Source of the DNA: Marinobacter gudaonensis
GTDB taxonomy: Bacteria > Pseudomonadota > Gammaproteobacteria > Pseudomonadales > Oleiphilaceae
DNA length: 64,000 nt
Direction of reading: 5' to 3'
Assembly: GCF_900115175.1 (NCBI RefSeq)
Contig: NZ_FOYV01000004.1
Coordinates: forward strand, 62,001 to 126,000
Part shown: positions 7,165 to 15,871 of the stretch, piece after piece
How positions within the stretch are numbered: the stretch's first letter is position 1
Layout of the letters: each line of letters opens with the position of its first letter
Program-made: the position numbers and the translations under genes
The notes under the pieces: model-generated
Database searches by the model: none
What the model was told of the DNA's origin: nothing
The model's input: the letters and a program-made list of their open reading frames with translations, nothing else

Positions 7165-10100
7165 TTTGGCGATTGGCTGTTTTTTTCCTGTTGTGGTTAC
7201 TCCTTGGCTCCGTTGCGAGCGCGGAGATCGTGCTTTCCGCGAACAACGATCCGGATGGTCCGGTAACCGTGAATGTGGGCGACACGGTCTACCTCGAGGT
7301 GACGGCAACGGGTTGCGAAAACGTGCAGGGTAATAACGGCGTCTGGCGGGATAACTGGGTGAACGCAGGCGACCCCGAGCAGCAGATCTTTGGAACCAGC
7401 CCCTGCTCCATTCCAGCTTTTGGCCGAACGGTCAGCTACGGTTCCCCGGGCACTTATACTGTCGAGTTTATTTCCGAGTACTGCCGAAATTACCGATTTG
7501 GCGATTGCAGGACAGGATGGATCGAAGACCAGCGCGATTCCATCGTCGTGATTGTTCTGGATCCGCAAGCCCTGACCTGTTTTGACGACGACTATTCCGC
7601 AAACGGTCTGGCCCCGGAAGACTGGGTCACGTCTGTTGCCAGCGGCAGCTTCACGCCCACCGAGATCAATGGACGTCTTCGGATGACGGAAGCGCGATCC
7701 AACCAGTCCACTGCCGCCACATTGCAACGGGAAATTCCGGGTGCCGAAAACCTGGTGATCCTGCAGTTCGACTACTACGCCTATGGTGGTAACGGGGCAG
7801 ATGGAATTGCGGTAGTTCTCTCGGATGCCGGGGTCACCCCACGGCCCGGCAGTTTTGGCGGCTCCCTGGGTTATGCTCAGCGCAACAATGGTGACGCCGG
7901 CTTTGCCGGCGGCTGGTTGGGTATCGGCATTGATGAGTATGGTAACTTCTCGGCGGCTACCGAAGGTCGACAGGGGGGGCCGGGCAGAATCCAGGATTCC
8001 GTTGCCATTCGCGGGTCGGGATCAGGCAACAGTGGTTATCGCTACCTGGACGGAACCGGGCGTCTGAACCCGGGTATTGATGCCACAGGACAAAACAACC
8101 CTCACCGGTATCGCATCACTGTTGATTCCCGGACCGCCGGCGAGGCCATCGTTTCCGTGGAGCGAGACACCGGCTCGGGGTTCCAGCAGCTGATTGCGCC
8201 GTTCAACGTGCTGAACGAACCAGGGCAGGCCGCTGTGCCAGAGAACTTCCTGCTGTCGCTGACCGGCTCCACCGGCGGTTCCACCAACATTCACGAACTG
8301 GATAACGTGGAACTCTGTGCGCTCAAGCTGAACCCGGTCGGCGCTCAGGTCGATCATTTCGAAATTGTCCACGACGGTGTTGCCCTGACCTGCCAACCCG
8401 AAACCGTGACCATCCGGGCCTGTGCCAACGAGGACTGTGAGGCGCCTGACGGCCTGTTCACCGATCCGGTGACGGCTACCCTGGCACCGGCCAGCGGCTG
8501 GAAAGGCGGCAACCAGATCAGCTTTTCCGGTGGCGTTGGCCAGGCCACGCTCCAGAACACCAGTGGCGGTGTGGTCACCCTGGATGTGGTGGGTTCGCAG
8601 CCTTCGACCCGTCCCCAGTCCGTCACCCTCTGTGACAACGGCAGCGGTACGCTCGCCTCGAACCAGTGCCAGCTCGAGTTCTTCGAGTCTGGCCTCGCTT
8701 TTGATGTCCCGGATCTGATTTCCCATCGGCCGTCCGGTCCGGTCGAGGTCCGGGCCGTCCGGCAGGACGAGCAAAGCCAGGCGTGCGTACCGGCGTTTGA
8801 GAACGTTACTCGCCCCGTGCGTTTCTGGTCGACCTACTCTGACCCGGGGCCAAACGGACGCCCCGTGAGCCGTCCGGCTGCGATCAATGGGTCAGATATC
8901 AGCGGTGATTCCGCCAATCCTTCGGTGGTTGACCTGGATTTCGGCCCGGGCGGCATCGCTGAGATTGAGGTGACTTATCCCGATGCTGGCCTGATGCAAC
9001 TGGATGCCCGCTATGTTGGCTCGGCTGCTACCGATGACGACGGGCTGGTGATGCCCGGGGCGGACCTGTTTACTAGCCGGCCTGCCGGGCTTTGCGTGCG
9101 CACCGGCGGCGAGTGTGCCGCCGGGGATAGCACCTGCCCGACGTTCGTGCGGGCGGACGAGGAATTCGACCTGTCGATTACGGCCGTTGGCTGGCAGAGT
9201 GATACCGACGCCGACCTCTGCCAGGGCAACCCGGTAACCCCGAATTTCCGCCTGCTGGATATACCCCTGACGTCTTCGGTGCAGGCACCGGCGGGGGGCG
9301 CCGATGGCGTGTTCGATCCGGTCAGTTACACCCACACCCGCTCGGCAAGCGCCACCGAAACGGTTCGGGCGCGGGTTTCTGAAGTGGGTGTTTTCGAATT
9401 CTCTGCCACGCCAACGGCCGGCTCCTACCTTGGCCTGACCCCCGACGGAGGCAGGAGTCAGCCAACGGGCCGCTTTTATCCGGATCGGTTTTCCGTTGCG
9501 GTGGATCCTGGAGAAGTAGGCCCTGTTTGCAGTACGGGCGCCCCGTTCACCTACATCGGCCAGAGTTTCGGGTATCTGGCCACGCCCAGCCTCACCATCG
9601 AGCCGCTCTCCGTGGCCGGCACCCGCACGCGAAACTACACGGCGCCCGGGTTCCAGCGGCTAGCCGCGGCGGGTGTGGTCAGGAGTTTTCCTGGCCAGGA
9701 TGCCTTGGCGACTGACCAGGCTGGGAATGCCATGGCGGTGACGTCCGCTGTGTCTACCGGCGCACTGACCGTGACCGAACCGGGTTTGATGACCTACACC
9801 TACGATCTGGGCGACAGCTTTGACTACCCAAAATCGGCTGCGGCCCGCATCGCCCCGTTTTTCCCCGAACTGCCGTTCTCGGTTGACAACATAACTGACA
9901 GTGACGGGGTAAACGCCGAGCAGCCGTCCTATCCCTTTACGCCGTTGGCAGCGTTTGAGATGTATTACGGTCGCCTGGTGATGGAGAATGTCTACGGCCC
10001 AGAAAATATTGAGGCGCTGGAGATGCCTTTTCGGGTGGAATATTGGGACGGTGCCCGCTTCGCTGTGAACACGGCCGACAGCTGTACCGACTGGAGCACC

Positions 10101-10349
10101 GCTGATATCAGCAACACCGCCAACCATCACACGCTGGTCACCGACTCAGGCAAATTCACGGCGGGCTCCGCAGGGCCGCTGATCCTGCAGCCAAATGGAA
10201 CCCAGGGAACGGACACCCTGGTCTGGGCCGTCGAGCAATGGCTGCGCGACGACGAGGATGGCGATGGTACGCTCGACAACCCGGTGGGTTTGGCCACCTT
10301 CGGCGTGTTCCGTGGCCACGACCGGGTGATTTACTGGCAGGAGCCATAA
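7161..10349 (+). CDS. mshQ: MSHA biogenesis protein MshQ, large secreted multidomain protein
   Basis: 1062-residue last gene of the pilus operon. A Sec-type signal peptide (residues 1-21, ending ASA) precedes an Ig/PKD-like beta region with paired Cys (about 22-135). Next comes a lectin-like, concanavalin-fold region (about 140-385) rich in Gly/Asn (FDYYAYGGNGADGIAVVL, GGSLGYAQ), then a long C-terminal region typical of the DUF6701 domain ending in GRDRV-like GHDRVIYW. The size and the lectin-like module suggest a surface or tip-displayed adhesin carried by the MSHA pilus; that function is inference. The coding end overlaps the terminator of the convergent ntrC gene. Confidence 0.87.
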   Translation: MIWRLAVFFLLWLLLGSVASAEIVLSANNDPDGPVTVNVGDTVYLEVTATGCENVQGNNGVWRDNWVNAGDPEQQIFGTSPCSIPAFGRTVSYGSPGTYTVEFISEYCRNYRFGDCRTGWIEDQRDSIVVIVLDPQALTCFDDDYSANGLAPEDWVTSVASGSFTPTEINGRLRMTEARSNQSTAATLQREIPGAENLVILQFDYYAYGGNGADGIAVVLSDAGVTPRPGSFGGSLGYAQRNNGDAGFAGGWLGIGIDEYGNFSAATEGRQGGPGRIQDSVAIRGSGSGNSGYRYLDGTGRLNPGIDATGQNNPHRYRITVDSRTAGEAIVSVERDTGSGFQQLIAPFNVLNEPGQAAVPENFLLSLTGSTGGSTNIHELDNVELCALKLNPVGAQVDHFEIVHDGVALTCQPETVTIRACANEDCEAPDGLFTDPVTATLAPASGWKGGNQISFSGGVGQATLQNTSGGVVTLDVVGSQPSTRPQSVTLCDNGSGTLASNQCQLEFFESGLAFDVPDLISHRPSGPVEVRAVRQDEQSQACVPAFENVTRPVRFWSTYSDPGPNGRPVSRPAAINGSDISGDSANPSVVDLDFGPGGIAEIEVTYPDAGLMQLDARYVGSAATDDDGLVMPGADLFTSRPAGLCVRTGGECAAGDSTCPTFVRADEEFDLSITAVGWQSDTDADLCQGNPVTPNFRLLDIPLTSSVQAPAGGADGVFDPVSYTHTRSASATETVRARVSEVGVFEFSATPTAGSYLGLTPDGGRSQPTGRFYPDRFSVAVDPGEVGPVCSTGAPFTYIGQSFGYLATPSLTIEPLSVAGTRTRNYTAPGFQRLAAAGVVRSFPGQDALATDQAGNAMAVTSAVSTGALTVTEPGLMTYTYDLGDSFDYPKSAAARIAPFFPELPFSVDNITDSDGVNAEQPSYPFTPLAAFEMYYGRLVMENVYGPENIEALEMPFRVEYWDGARFAVNTADSCTDWSTADISNTANHHTLVTDSGKFTAGSAGPLILQPNGTQGTDTLVWAVEQWLRDDEDGDGTLDNPVGLATFGVFRGHDRVIYWQEP

Positions 10350-10375
10350 AAAAGGGCAGGACTGCCGTCCTGCCC
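10348..10375 (-). terminator. Intrinsic terminator of the ntrBC operon
   Basis: On the minus strand an 8-bp perfect stem (GGGCAGGA/TCCTGCCC, + positions 10354-10361 and 10368-10375) with a 6-nt loop is followed by six T residues (+ strand A10348-10353). It lies 36 bases past the ntrC stop. On the plus strand the hairpin has no T tract, so it should stop ntrC transcripts only. Its T tract overlaps the mshQ stop codon. Confidence 0.85.
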
Positions 10376-10410
10376 TGAAGCGTTCGCGAACCCCGGCGGT
10401 TCGCCAATCG

Positions 10411-11838
10411 TCAATCTTCTTCGTGCTCTGGATGATCCATGCCCAGTTCGTTGATCTTGCGGGTCAGGGTGTTCCGTCCCCAGCCGAGCAGGATGGACGC
10501 ATCCCGGCGACGACCGCCGGTGTGCTTGAGGGCGGTCTCAATCATGATCTTCTCGAATTCCGGTACGGCGGTATCAAGGATGCCTCGCTTGCCCCGCTTC
10601 AGCTCCTGCTCGGCCCAGTTCTTCAGACCCTCCTGCCAGGTCGTGCCGGTGGTGGGCGTCTCCGCCTGGTGCAACAGTTCGGGCGGCAGATCATCTATGT
10701 GAATCTCGCGGCCGCTGGCCATCACCGTCAGCCAGCGGCAGGTGTTCTCCAGTTGGCGAACATTGCCGGGCCAGGGCAGGGTAGTCAGGTACTCTTCGGC
10801 CTCTTCACGCAGGATCTTTGGCTCTACGGCCAGTTCCTTGGCCGCCCGCTTCAGGAAATGCTGCATCAGGCGTGGGATGTCTTCCCGACGCTCGGCCAAC
10901 CTGGGCAGATGCACCCGGATGACGTTCAGGCGGTGGAACAGGTCTTCCCGAAAGTTGCCGGCCTGAACCAGTTTTTCAAGGTCCTGGTGCGTGGCGGCAA
11001 TAATCCTGACATCCACTTTGATGGGGGTGGTGCCGCCTACCCGGTAAAACTCGCCATCGGCCAGCACGCGCAGCAGCCGGGTCTGGGTATCGGCGGGCAT
11101 GTCGCCGATCTCGTCCAGGAACAGGGTGCCGCCGTTGGCCTGCTCGAACCGTCCCTGTCGCGCAGCGCCGGCGCCGGTGAAGGCGCCTTTTTCGTGGCCG
11201 AAGAGTTCGGATTCAATCAGGTCCTTGGGAATGGCGGCCATGTTCAGGGCAATGAACGGATGACTCGCCCTGGGACTGTGGTTGTGCAGCGCCTGGGCCA
11301 CCAGCTCCTTGCCGGTACCGCTCTCGCCGTTGATCAGCACCGTGATGTTGGAGTGAGAAAGCCGGCCGATGGCCCGGAAGACCTCCTGCATGGCCGGTGC
11401 CTCGCCGATGATTTCGGCGCTGCGCTGGGCACTCTCCGTCTGGGGCTCGCCACTGGCCCGTTTCTCGTGGCTGTGAGCCACGGCCCGTTTGACCAGAGCA
11501 ACGGCATCGTCGACATCAAAGGGTTTGGGCAGGTATTCGAAAGCGCCGGTCTGGTAACTGGTCACCGCGCTTTCCAGGTCGGAATGGGCGGTCATGATGA
11601 TGACTGGCACATCCGGGTGCACGTCCACGATCTGGGACAGCAGGGTAATGCCGTCCACGCCCGGCATCCGGATGTCGCTGACAATGGCATCGGGCTGCTC
11701 GTGCTCGAGCCGCATCATGATGCTTTCTCCGCTGTCAAAAACGCGGGGCTGCATACCGGCCTGGTTCAGGGCGCGCTCCAGCACCCAGCGAATACTGCGA
11801 TCGTCGTCAATGATCCAGACGTTTGCCGGTTGGCTCAT
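10411..11838 (-). CDS. ntrC: Nitrogen regulation response regulator NtrC
   Basis: 475-residue sigma-54-dependent activator. Receiver domain 1-120 with the acidic pocket DDD at 11-13 and phosphoacceptor Asp55 (SDIRMPG). The central AAA+ domain has Walker A GESGTGKE, the sigma-54-contacting GAFTGA loop and Walker B LFLDEIGD. The C-terminal Fis-type helix-turn-helix (HTGGRRRDASILLGWGRNTLTRKI) binds DNA. It would activate glnA and other nitrogen genes when phosphorylated by NtrB under nitrogen limitation. The ATG at 11838 overlaps the ntrB stop (ATGA), so the two are co-translated; NtrC-type sites before glnA and ntrB imply that it controls its own operon. Confidence 0.97.
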   Translation of the reverse strand: MSQPANVWIIDDDRSIRWVLERALNQAGMQPRVFDSGESIMMRLEHEQPDAIVSDIRMPGVDGITLLSQIVDVHPDVPVIIMTAHSDLESAVTSYQTGAFEYLPKPFDVDDAVALVKRAVAHSHEKRASGEPQTESAQRSAEIIGEAPAMQEVFRAIGRLSHSNITVLINGESGTGKELVAQALHNHSPRASHPFIALNMAAIPKDLIESELFGHEKGAFTGAGAARQGRFEQANGGTLFLDEIGDMPADTQTRLLRVLADGEFYRVGGTTPIKVDVRIIAATHQDLEKLVQAGNFREDLFHRLNVIRVHLPRLAERREDIPRLMQHFLKRAAKELAVEPKILREEAEEYLTTLPWPGNVRQLENTCRWLTVMASGREIHIDDLPPELLHQAETPTTGTTWQEGLKNWAEQELKRGKRGILDTAVPEFEKIMIETALKHTGGRRRDASILLGWGRNTLTRKINELGMDHPEHEED

Positions 11839-12953
11839 GGGGTGTCCTCCAGGGGCAGGAAGATGATGAAGTCGGTTCGGCCCGGTTCGCTCTCGCATTC
11901 AACCAGTCCGTGGTGTTGTCCGATGATGCTCTGGGTAATGGACAGGCCCAGGCCGGTGCCGCTGGCCCGGCCGCTGATCATCGGATAGAAAATGTTTTGC
12001 AGTAGATCCGGCGGGATGCCCGGTCCGTTATCAATGACATCCACCCGGCACACCAGCTTGTGTCGGCGATGGCCGATGGTGAACTGGCGCAGCGTCCGGG
12101 TTCGGAACGTGATGGTGGGCGGTTCGCTGGCTGTGTGGCCGGCCTGGTTCTCGAACGCGGCCTCCATGGCATTACGGGCGATGTTCAGAAACGCCTGGAT
12201 CAGTTGCTCCTTGTCGCCCCGGAATTCGGGAATGCTGGGGTCGTAGTCTCGGCTGAAATGCAGACGGCCCTTGCTCTCGGCTTCAAGAAGGGTGCCCACC
12301 CGCTCCAGTACTTCGTGAATGTTGGTGGGCGCCAGCTTCAGGGCTTTATTGGGGCCCAGCATGCGGTCGACAAGGCTTCTGAGGCGGTCGGCCTCATCAA
12401 TGATGACCCGGGTATACTCGCGCTGGTCCTCGCTGTTCAGTTCCCGGTCCAGAAGTTGGGCGGCGCCGCGGATACCGCCAAGCGGGTTCTTGATCTCGTG
12501 GGCCATGCCACGCACCAGGATGCGGGTGGTCTCCTGCTGGGAAATGATGTCTTCCTCGCGGCTGATGCGCATCAGGCGATCCCGGGGCTGGATTTCAATC
12601 AGCAGCTCGGTAGGCTCGAGGCTGATGGGTGTGACGGAGTAGTCGACGGTCAGGCGGGAGCCACTGGTGAGCAGGAATTCGGCCTCACGACGGGTGTAGG
12701 ACTGTCCGTTGCGTACCGCCGCAAGCAGGGTCTTCAGGGCGTCTTCAGATTCCACCAGGATGTCCCGGAAGGGCTGGCCATGGCTCCGGGTCATGCTGGT
12801 TTCAAACAGGCTTTCGGCGGCCGGGTTGAGGTACTGGATATTCAGATTGTCCTCAAGCACCAGTACAGCCGTGGTAAGGCTGTCCAGAATGCTTTTGTAT
12901 CCGACTGGAGTGGCCGAGGGCAGAGCCATGCGTGAATCCCGTTGGTTCGACAT
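11835..12953 (-). CDS. ntrB: Nitrogen regulation sensor kinase/phosphatase NtrB
   Basis: 372-residue soluble histidine kinase. An N-terminal PAS domain (about 18-125) is followed by HisKA with MAHEIKNPLGG, phosphorylated His at 152, and HATPase_c with the N box (NARNAMEAA), G1 (DNGPGIP) and G2 (GTGLGLSI). No membrane segment is present, as expected for NtrB, which senses nitrogen through PII protein. The ATG at 12953 is chosen because a strong GGAGG lies 7 bases before it; upstream in-frame starts lack this. The stop overlaps ntrC. Its partner PII (glnB/glnK) is not in the window. Confidence 0.96.
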   Translation of the reverse strand: MSNQRDSRMALPSATPVGYKSILDSLTTAVLVLEDNLNIQYLNPAAESLFETSMTRSHGQPFRDILVESEDALKTLLAAVRNGQSYTRREAEFLLTSGSRLTVDYSVTPISLEPTELLIEIQPRDRLMRISREEDIISQQETTRILVRGMAHEIKNPLGGIRGAAQLLDRELNSEDQREYTRVIIDEADRLRSLVDRMLGPNKALKLAPTNIHEVLERVGTLLEAESKGRLHFSRDYDPSIPEFRGDKEQLIQAFLNIARNAMEAAFENQAGHTASEPPTITFRTRTLRQFTIGHRRHKLVCRVDVIDNGPGIPPDLLQNIFYPMISGRASGTGLGLSITQSIIGQHHGLVECESEPGRTDFIIFLPLEDTP

Positions 12954-13147
12954 GAGATGACCTCCGGAGTTTTGCAAAAAGCGAACCACATTGGTGTCGA
13001 TGGTCGAATGAACGGGCGAAGTGCGGGCATTGGAGCCCATCAGCGCTGAAATGTGCCAAAAGCTGGTGCAGGAAAGGCAAAGCGAAATGACCAGCCCGGA
13101 CTGAGCGCCCCGTTGCTGGTCAGAGTATGGCTTTTTTCTGGTGCGCG

Positions 13148-13164
13148 CGCACCAAAATAGTGCG
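13148..13164. promoter_or_regulatory. NtrC-type binding site upstream of ntrB
   Basis: The 17-base dyad CGCACCAAAATAGTGCG matches the enterobacterial NtrC core GCACCA-N3-TGGTGC at all fixed positions but one. It lies about 195 bases upstream of the ntrB start, a plausible enhancer distance. It overlaps a second, perfect 16-base palindrome (TGGTGCGCGCGCACCA, 13139-13154). A loose sigma-54-like element (TGG-N11-TTGC on the minus strand, + positions 12974-12988) lies near the ntrB start but would place transcription start inside the Shine-Dalgarno sequence, so I do not call it. Confidence 0.55.
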
Positions 13165-13181
13165 CAGCCGATGGGGCGGAA

Positions 13182-13706
13182 TCAGTTGAGGACGGATGGC
13201 CGGTGCACGGTGAAGGAAATGCCAGGTCCGGTTTTCACCTGAACGCCGTTTTCGTCAACGATGTGAACCCGGGCCTCATGGGTTCCCCGGAACACATTAT
13301 TCACGGTAATCGATCCGGAGCTGCTCTGGCCAACGGGCTGGCCATCCAGGGTTACTTCGTACTTGTGGCCCGGCTGCAGGCCTGGCGTGCTGGTTACTTC
13401 GAACTGAATGTCGCCGCTGCCGCTGTAAAATGCCTGGTTGTTCTCAGGGTAATTGAAGGACACGCTGTCATAGGCGGCGCCCTCTCTTCGAACCTCTTCC
13501 CGCAGTTTGTCGGTTTCCTGAACCACCTGGGGTTTCGGCAGGGTAATTGTGGTGACCGGTTTGACTTCGACCGCCTCTGAGCCTTCGGACGGTTCGTCGG
13601 AGTAGGTGACGTTGCCGTAGGCATCGACGTTGCGATAGACCTCGGCGAATACGGGAGTGGCCAACAAAACAAAGAGGCCGGCAACCAGCCCAGACTTGGG
13701 ATACAT
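13182..13706 (-). CDS. Exported DUF4124 domain protein
   Basis: 174-residue protein with a signal peptide (residues 1-21, cut after VFA) and an N-terminal DUF4124 module with the family's Y-x-N-x(n)-G-x-V-x-YSDEP pattern (VYRNVDAYGNVTYSDEP). A linker is followed by a beta-sandwich-like C-terminal half (PGLQPGHKYEVTLDGQPVG), reminiscent of Ig/FN3 folds. Proteins of this type recur between glnA and ntrBC in marine gammaproteobacteria, but their role is unknown to me; a periplasmic location is expected. AGAAGGTG precedes the ATG. It lies 188 bases past glnA, behind that gene's terminator, so it needs its own promoter or read-through. Confidence 0.8.
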   Translation of the reverse strand: MYPKSGLVAGLFVLLATPVFAEVYRNVDAYGNVTYSDEPSEGSEAVEVKPVTTITLPKPQVVQETDKLREEVRREGAAYDSVSFNYPENNQAFYSGSGDIQFEVTSTPGLQPGHKYEVTLDGQPVGQSSSGSITVNNVFRGTHEARVHIVDENGVQVKTGPGISFTVHRPSVLN

Positions 13707-13826
13707 ACGCTCACCTTCTATTGGGTTTCCCCGATTATCGGCGGCGCACTAAACCATTTCAACGGCCGGGCACACGGATGTTCGTTACATATCGTTAAGG
13801 GCGGCAGGCACTGTGGAGCAGCTCAC

Positions 13827-13851
13827 AAAAAAGCCCCGCACAGGGCGGGGC
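13827..13851 (-). terminator. Intrinsic terminator of glnA
   Basis: On the minus strand, GCCCCGC and GCGGGGC (+ positions 13833-13839 and 13845-13851) form a 7-bp GC stem with a 5-nt loop, extended by flanking A/T pairs and followed by six T residues (+ A13827-13832). It sits 44 bases after the glnA stop codon. Confidence 0.88.
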
Positions 13852-13894
13852 TTCGATCTGCTGTTCTCTCCGGAGACACGCTCCGGCGAGCGTT

Positions 13895-15298
13895 TTAGCA
13901 GGAGTAGTAGAGCTGGAATTCGACCGGGTGAGTGGTCATGTTCAGCTTCTCGACTTCGCCACGCTTCAGATCCACGTAGCCCTTGATCATGTCTTCGGTG
14001 AACACGCCGCCACGGGTCAGGAACTCGTGATCCGCTTCGAGGCAGTCCAGGGCCTCGGACAGAGTCTCGGCAACCTTCGGAATGTTCAGGGCCTCTTCCT
14101 TCGGCAGGTCGTACAGATCCTTGTCCATGGCATCGCCAGGGTGGATCTTGTTCTGGATGCCGTCCAGACCGGCCATCATCAGTGCGGCAAACGCCAGGTA
14201 CGGGTTCGCGGACGGATCCGGGAAGCGCACCTCGATGCGACGGGCCTTCGGGCTGCTCACGTACGGGATTCGGATGGAAGCGGAGCGGTTACGGGCAGAG
14301 TAGGCCAGCATAACCGGAGCTTCGAAACCGGGAACCAGACGCTTGTAGCTGTTGGTGGCCGGGTTGGTGAAGGCGTTGATAGCCTTGGCGTGCTTGATGA
14401 CGCCGCCGATGTAGTACAGGGCAGCTTCGCTCAGACCAGCGTAGCTGTCGCCGGCAAACAGGTTCTTGCCGTCCTTGCTCAGGGACATGTGCACGTGCAT
14501 ACCGGAGCCGTTGTCACCAACCACCGGCTTGGGCATGAAAGTGGCTGTCTTGCCGTAGGCGTGTGCCACGTTGTGCACGCAGTACTTCAGAATCTGTACT
14601 TCGTCGGCCTTGCGGGTCAGGGTGTTGGCACCAACGCCGATTTCACACTGGCCGGCAGTACCCACTTCGTGGTGGTGTACTTCAATTTCCAGGCCCATGG
14701 ATTCCATGGCGGCACACATCGCGCCACGCAGGTCGTGCAGGCTGTCAACCGGCGGAACCGGGAAGTAACCGCCTTTAACGCCCGGACGGTGACCGATGTT
14801 GTTGCGGTCGAAGTCTTCGCCGGATACCCAGGCTGCTTCCTCGGAGTGGATGTGGTAAGAGGCACCTTGCATGTCGACGTTCCACTTAACGGAGTCGAAT
14901 ACAAAGAACTCAGGCTCAGGGCCGAACAGGGCACCATCGGCAATGCCGGTGGACTTCAGGTATTCCTCGGCGCGACGGGCAACAGAGCGCGGATCACGCT
15001 CATAACCCTGCATGGTGGAGGGCTCCACAATGTTACAGGTAATGTTGACAGTCGTTTCTTCGGTGAACGGATCCAGAACGGAAGTTTCGTCATCCGGCAT
15101 CAGGATCATGTCGGATTCGTTGATGCCTTTCCAACCGGCGATGGAGGAGCCGTCAAACATCTTGCCGTCGGTGAAGAAGTCCTCGTCCACTTCGGTGGCG
15201 GGCAGAGTTACGTGCTGCTCTTTACCACGGCTGTCGGTGAAGCGCAGATCAACCCATTTGACTTCGTGTTCTTTGATCAAATCAACTGTCTTGGACAT
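13895..15298 (-). CDS. glnA: Glutamine synthetase, type I
   Basis: Makes glutamine from glutamate, ammonia and ATP; cytoplasmic dodecamer. The 467-residue length and the motifs of class I-beta enzymes are present: DGSSIAGW near the N-terminus, [11 protein letters not shown] and the [11 protein letters not shown] loop, [10 protein letters not shown], the ATP-binding KRLVPG-type segment, and KDLYDLP with Tyr396 at the adenylylation site. This Tyr is the substrate of GlnE, encoded at 23032-25938. GGAG lies 8 bases before the ATG. Upstream are a sigma-54 promoter and NtrC-type sites, so expression should rise under nitrogen limitation. A dedicated terminator follows. Confidence 0.98.
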   Translation of the reverse strand: MSKTVDLIKEHEVKWVDLRFTDSRGKEQHVTLPATEVDEDFFTDGKMFDGSSIAGWKGINESDMILMPDDETSVLDPFTEETTVNITCNIVEPSTMQGYERDPRSVARRAEEYLKSTGIADGALFGPEPEFFVFDSVKWNVDMQGASYHIHSEEAAWVSGEDFDRNNIGHRPGVKGGYFPVPPVDSLHDLRGAMCAAMESMGLEIEVHHHEVGTAGQCEIGVGANTLTRKADEVQILKYCVHNVAHAYGKTATFMPKPVVGDNGSGMHVHMSLSKDGKNLFAGDSYAGLSEAALYYIGGVIKHAKAINAFTNPATNSYKRLVPGFEAPVMLAYSARNRSASIRIPYVSSPKARRIEVRFPDPSANPYLAFAALMMAGLDGIQNKIHPGDAMDKDLYDLPKEEALNIPKVAETLSEALDCLEADHEFLTRGGVFTEDMIKGYVDLKRGEVEKLNMTTHPVEFQLYYSC

Positions 15299-15453
15299 TG
15301 TGCATGCTCCGTTAGTTATACCGCACAGGCGGCTGCATTCATGTTCGTGGTGCCGGATCGCCCGCCCTTGCGGGTTCCGATCGGTTTCTCAGGTTTGCGC
15401 AGCTTAGCAAATGCCAGTGACACTTACCTGCAAATTTCGGCTGATTTGGGTAA

Positions 15454-15470
15454 AGCAAGGTGCTTGCCAA
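15454..15470 (-). promoter_or_regulatory. Sigma-54 promoter of glnA
   Basis: The minus strand reads TTGGCAAGCACCTTGCT, with GG and GC separated by exactly 10 bases as in the -24/-12 consensus (TGGCAC-N5-TTGC). GG is at 15468-15467 and GC at 15456-15455, putting transcription start near 15443 and giving a leader of about 145 bases. NtrC-type dyads lie 110-165 bases upstream of that start, the same geometry as E. coli glnA. Confidence 0.8.
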
Positions 15471-15553
15471 TTTTTGGGGCATGCTCCAGAACAGCGCAAC
15501 TGCGAGGGTTTGGGGCATGGCGTCGGCGCCGAGCCAGAGTCAGTTACGCCTGG

Positions 15554-15583
15554 CGCACCAAATCAGTGCACTAACATGGTGCA
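15554..15583. promoter_or_regulatory. Pair of NtrC-type enhancer sites upstream of glnA
   Basis: Two overlapping 17-base dyads match the NtrC core GCACCA-N3-TGGTGC: CGCACCAAATCAGTGCA (15554-15570) and TGCACTAACATGGTGCA (15567-15583); the second deviates from the consensus at one fixed position. A weaker third match is centred near 15605, about 30 bases from the second. They are 110-165 bases upstream of the predicted sigma-54 start site, where phosphorylated NtrC oligomers would loop to the promoter. The overlap of the first two is less usual than separate sites. Confidence 0.7.
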
Positions 15584-15683
15584 TTTATTGTTTGTATGCA
15601 TCAAAAGAGTGCGGGGTGCGCGCCGTGGCAAGTTGGGTAAAGAATAGGCGTTTTTCTTCATATTAACGACACAGACTTTTCGA

Positions 15684-15751
15684 TATACTGCGCGCCGCTT
15701 CATTTTCACCCTGCCTTTTTTTGATCCCGGATCGAAAAGTTCCGTGCAGGG
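15684..15751 (+). promoter_or_regulatory. Candidate typA promoter -10 element and structured leader
   Basis: TATACT at 15684-15689 is a good -10 hexamer about 180 bases before typA, but no convincing -35 is visible, so the promoter is tentative. Just downstream the transcript could fold: CCCTGC (15709-15714) pairs with GCAGGG (15746-15751), enclosing a second stem around GATC-CCG-GATC flanked by T and A runs. No T tract follows, so it does not look like a simple terminator. Apart from the glnA elements listed separately, I see nothing else in the 15299-15871 gap. Confidence 0.35.
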
Positions 15752-15871
15752 CGCCGGGCAGTCAGTTCCGGCGAATGAATTCATTTTACGGATTTGAGAC
15801 GGCATGTGCCGGGGCCCTCCCCTGCGAACGACCTTCTCAGGTCATTGAGTGCATGCCGCAGGATACTTTTT

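Noticed and set aside
10423..11988. 521-codon open frame antisense to ntrC
   Set aside because: Covers the strongly conserved ntrC on the other strand and shows no motif or ribosome site.
12974..12988. Sigma-54-like element directly before ntrB
   Set aside because: Two mismatches in the -24 box and the implied start would fall inside the Shine-Dalgarno sequence.
13928..15574. 548-codon open frame antisense to glnA
   Set aside because: It mirrors glnA exactly, is rich in His/Val/Gly from reading GC-biased codons backwards, and has no domain pattern; a shadow frame.
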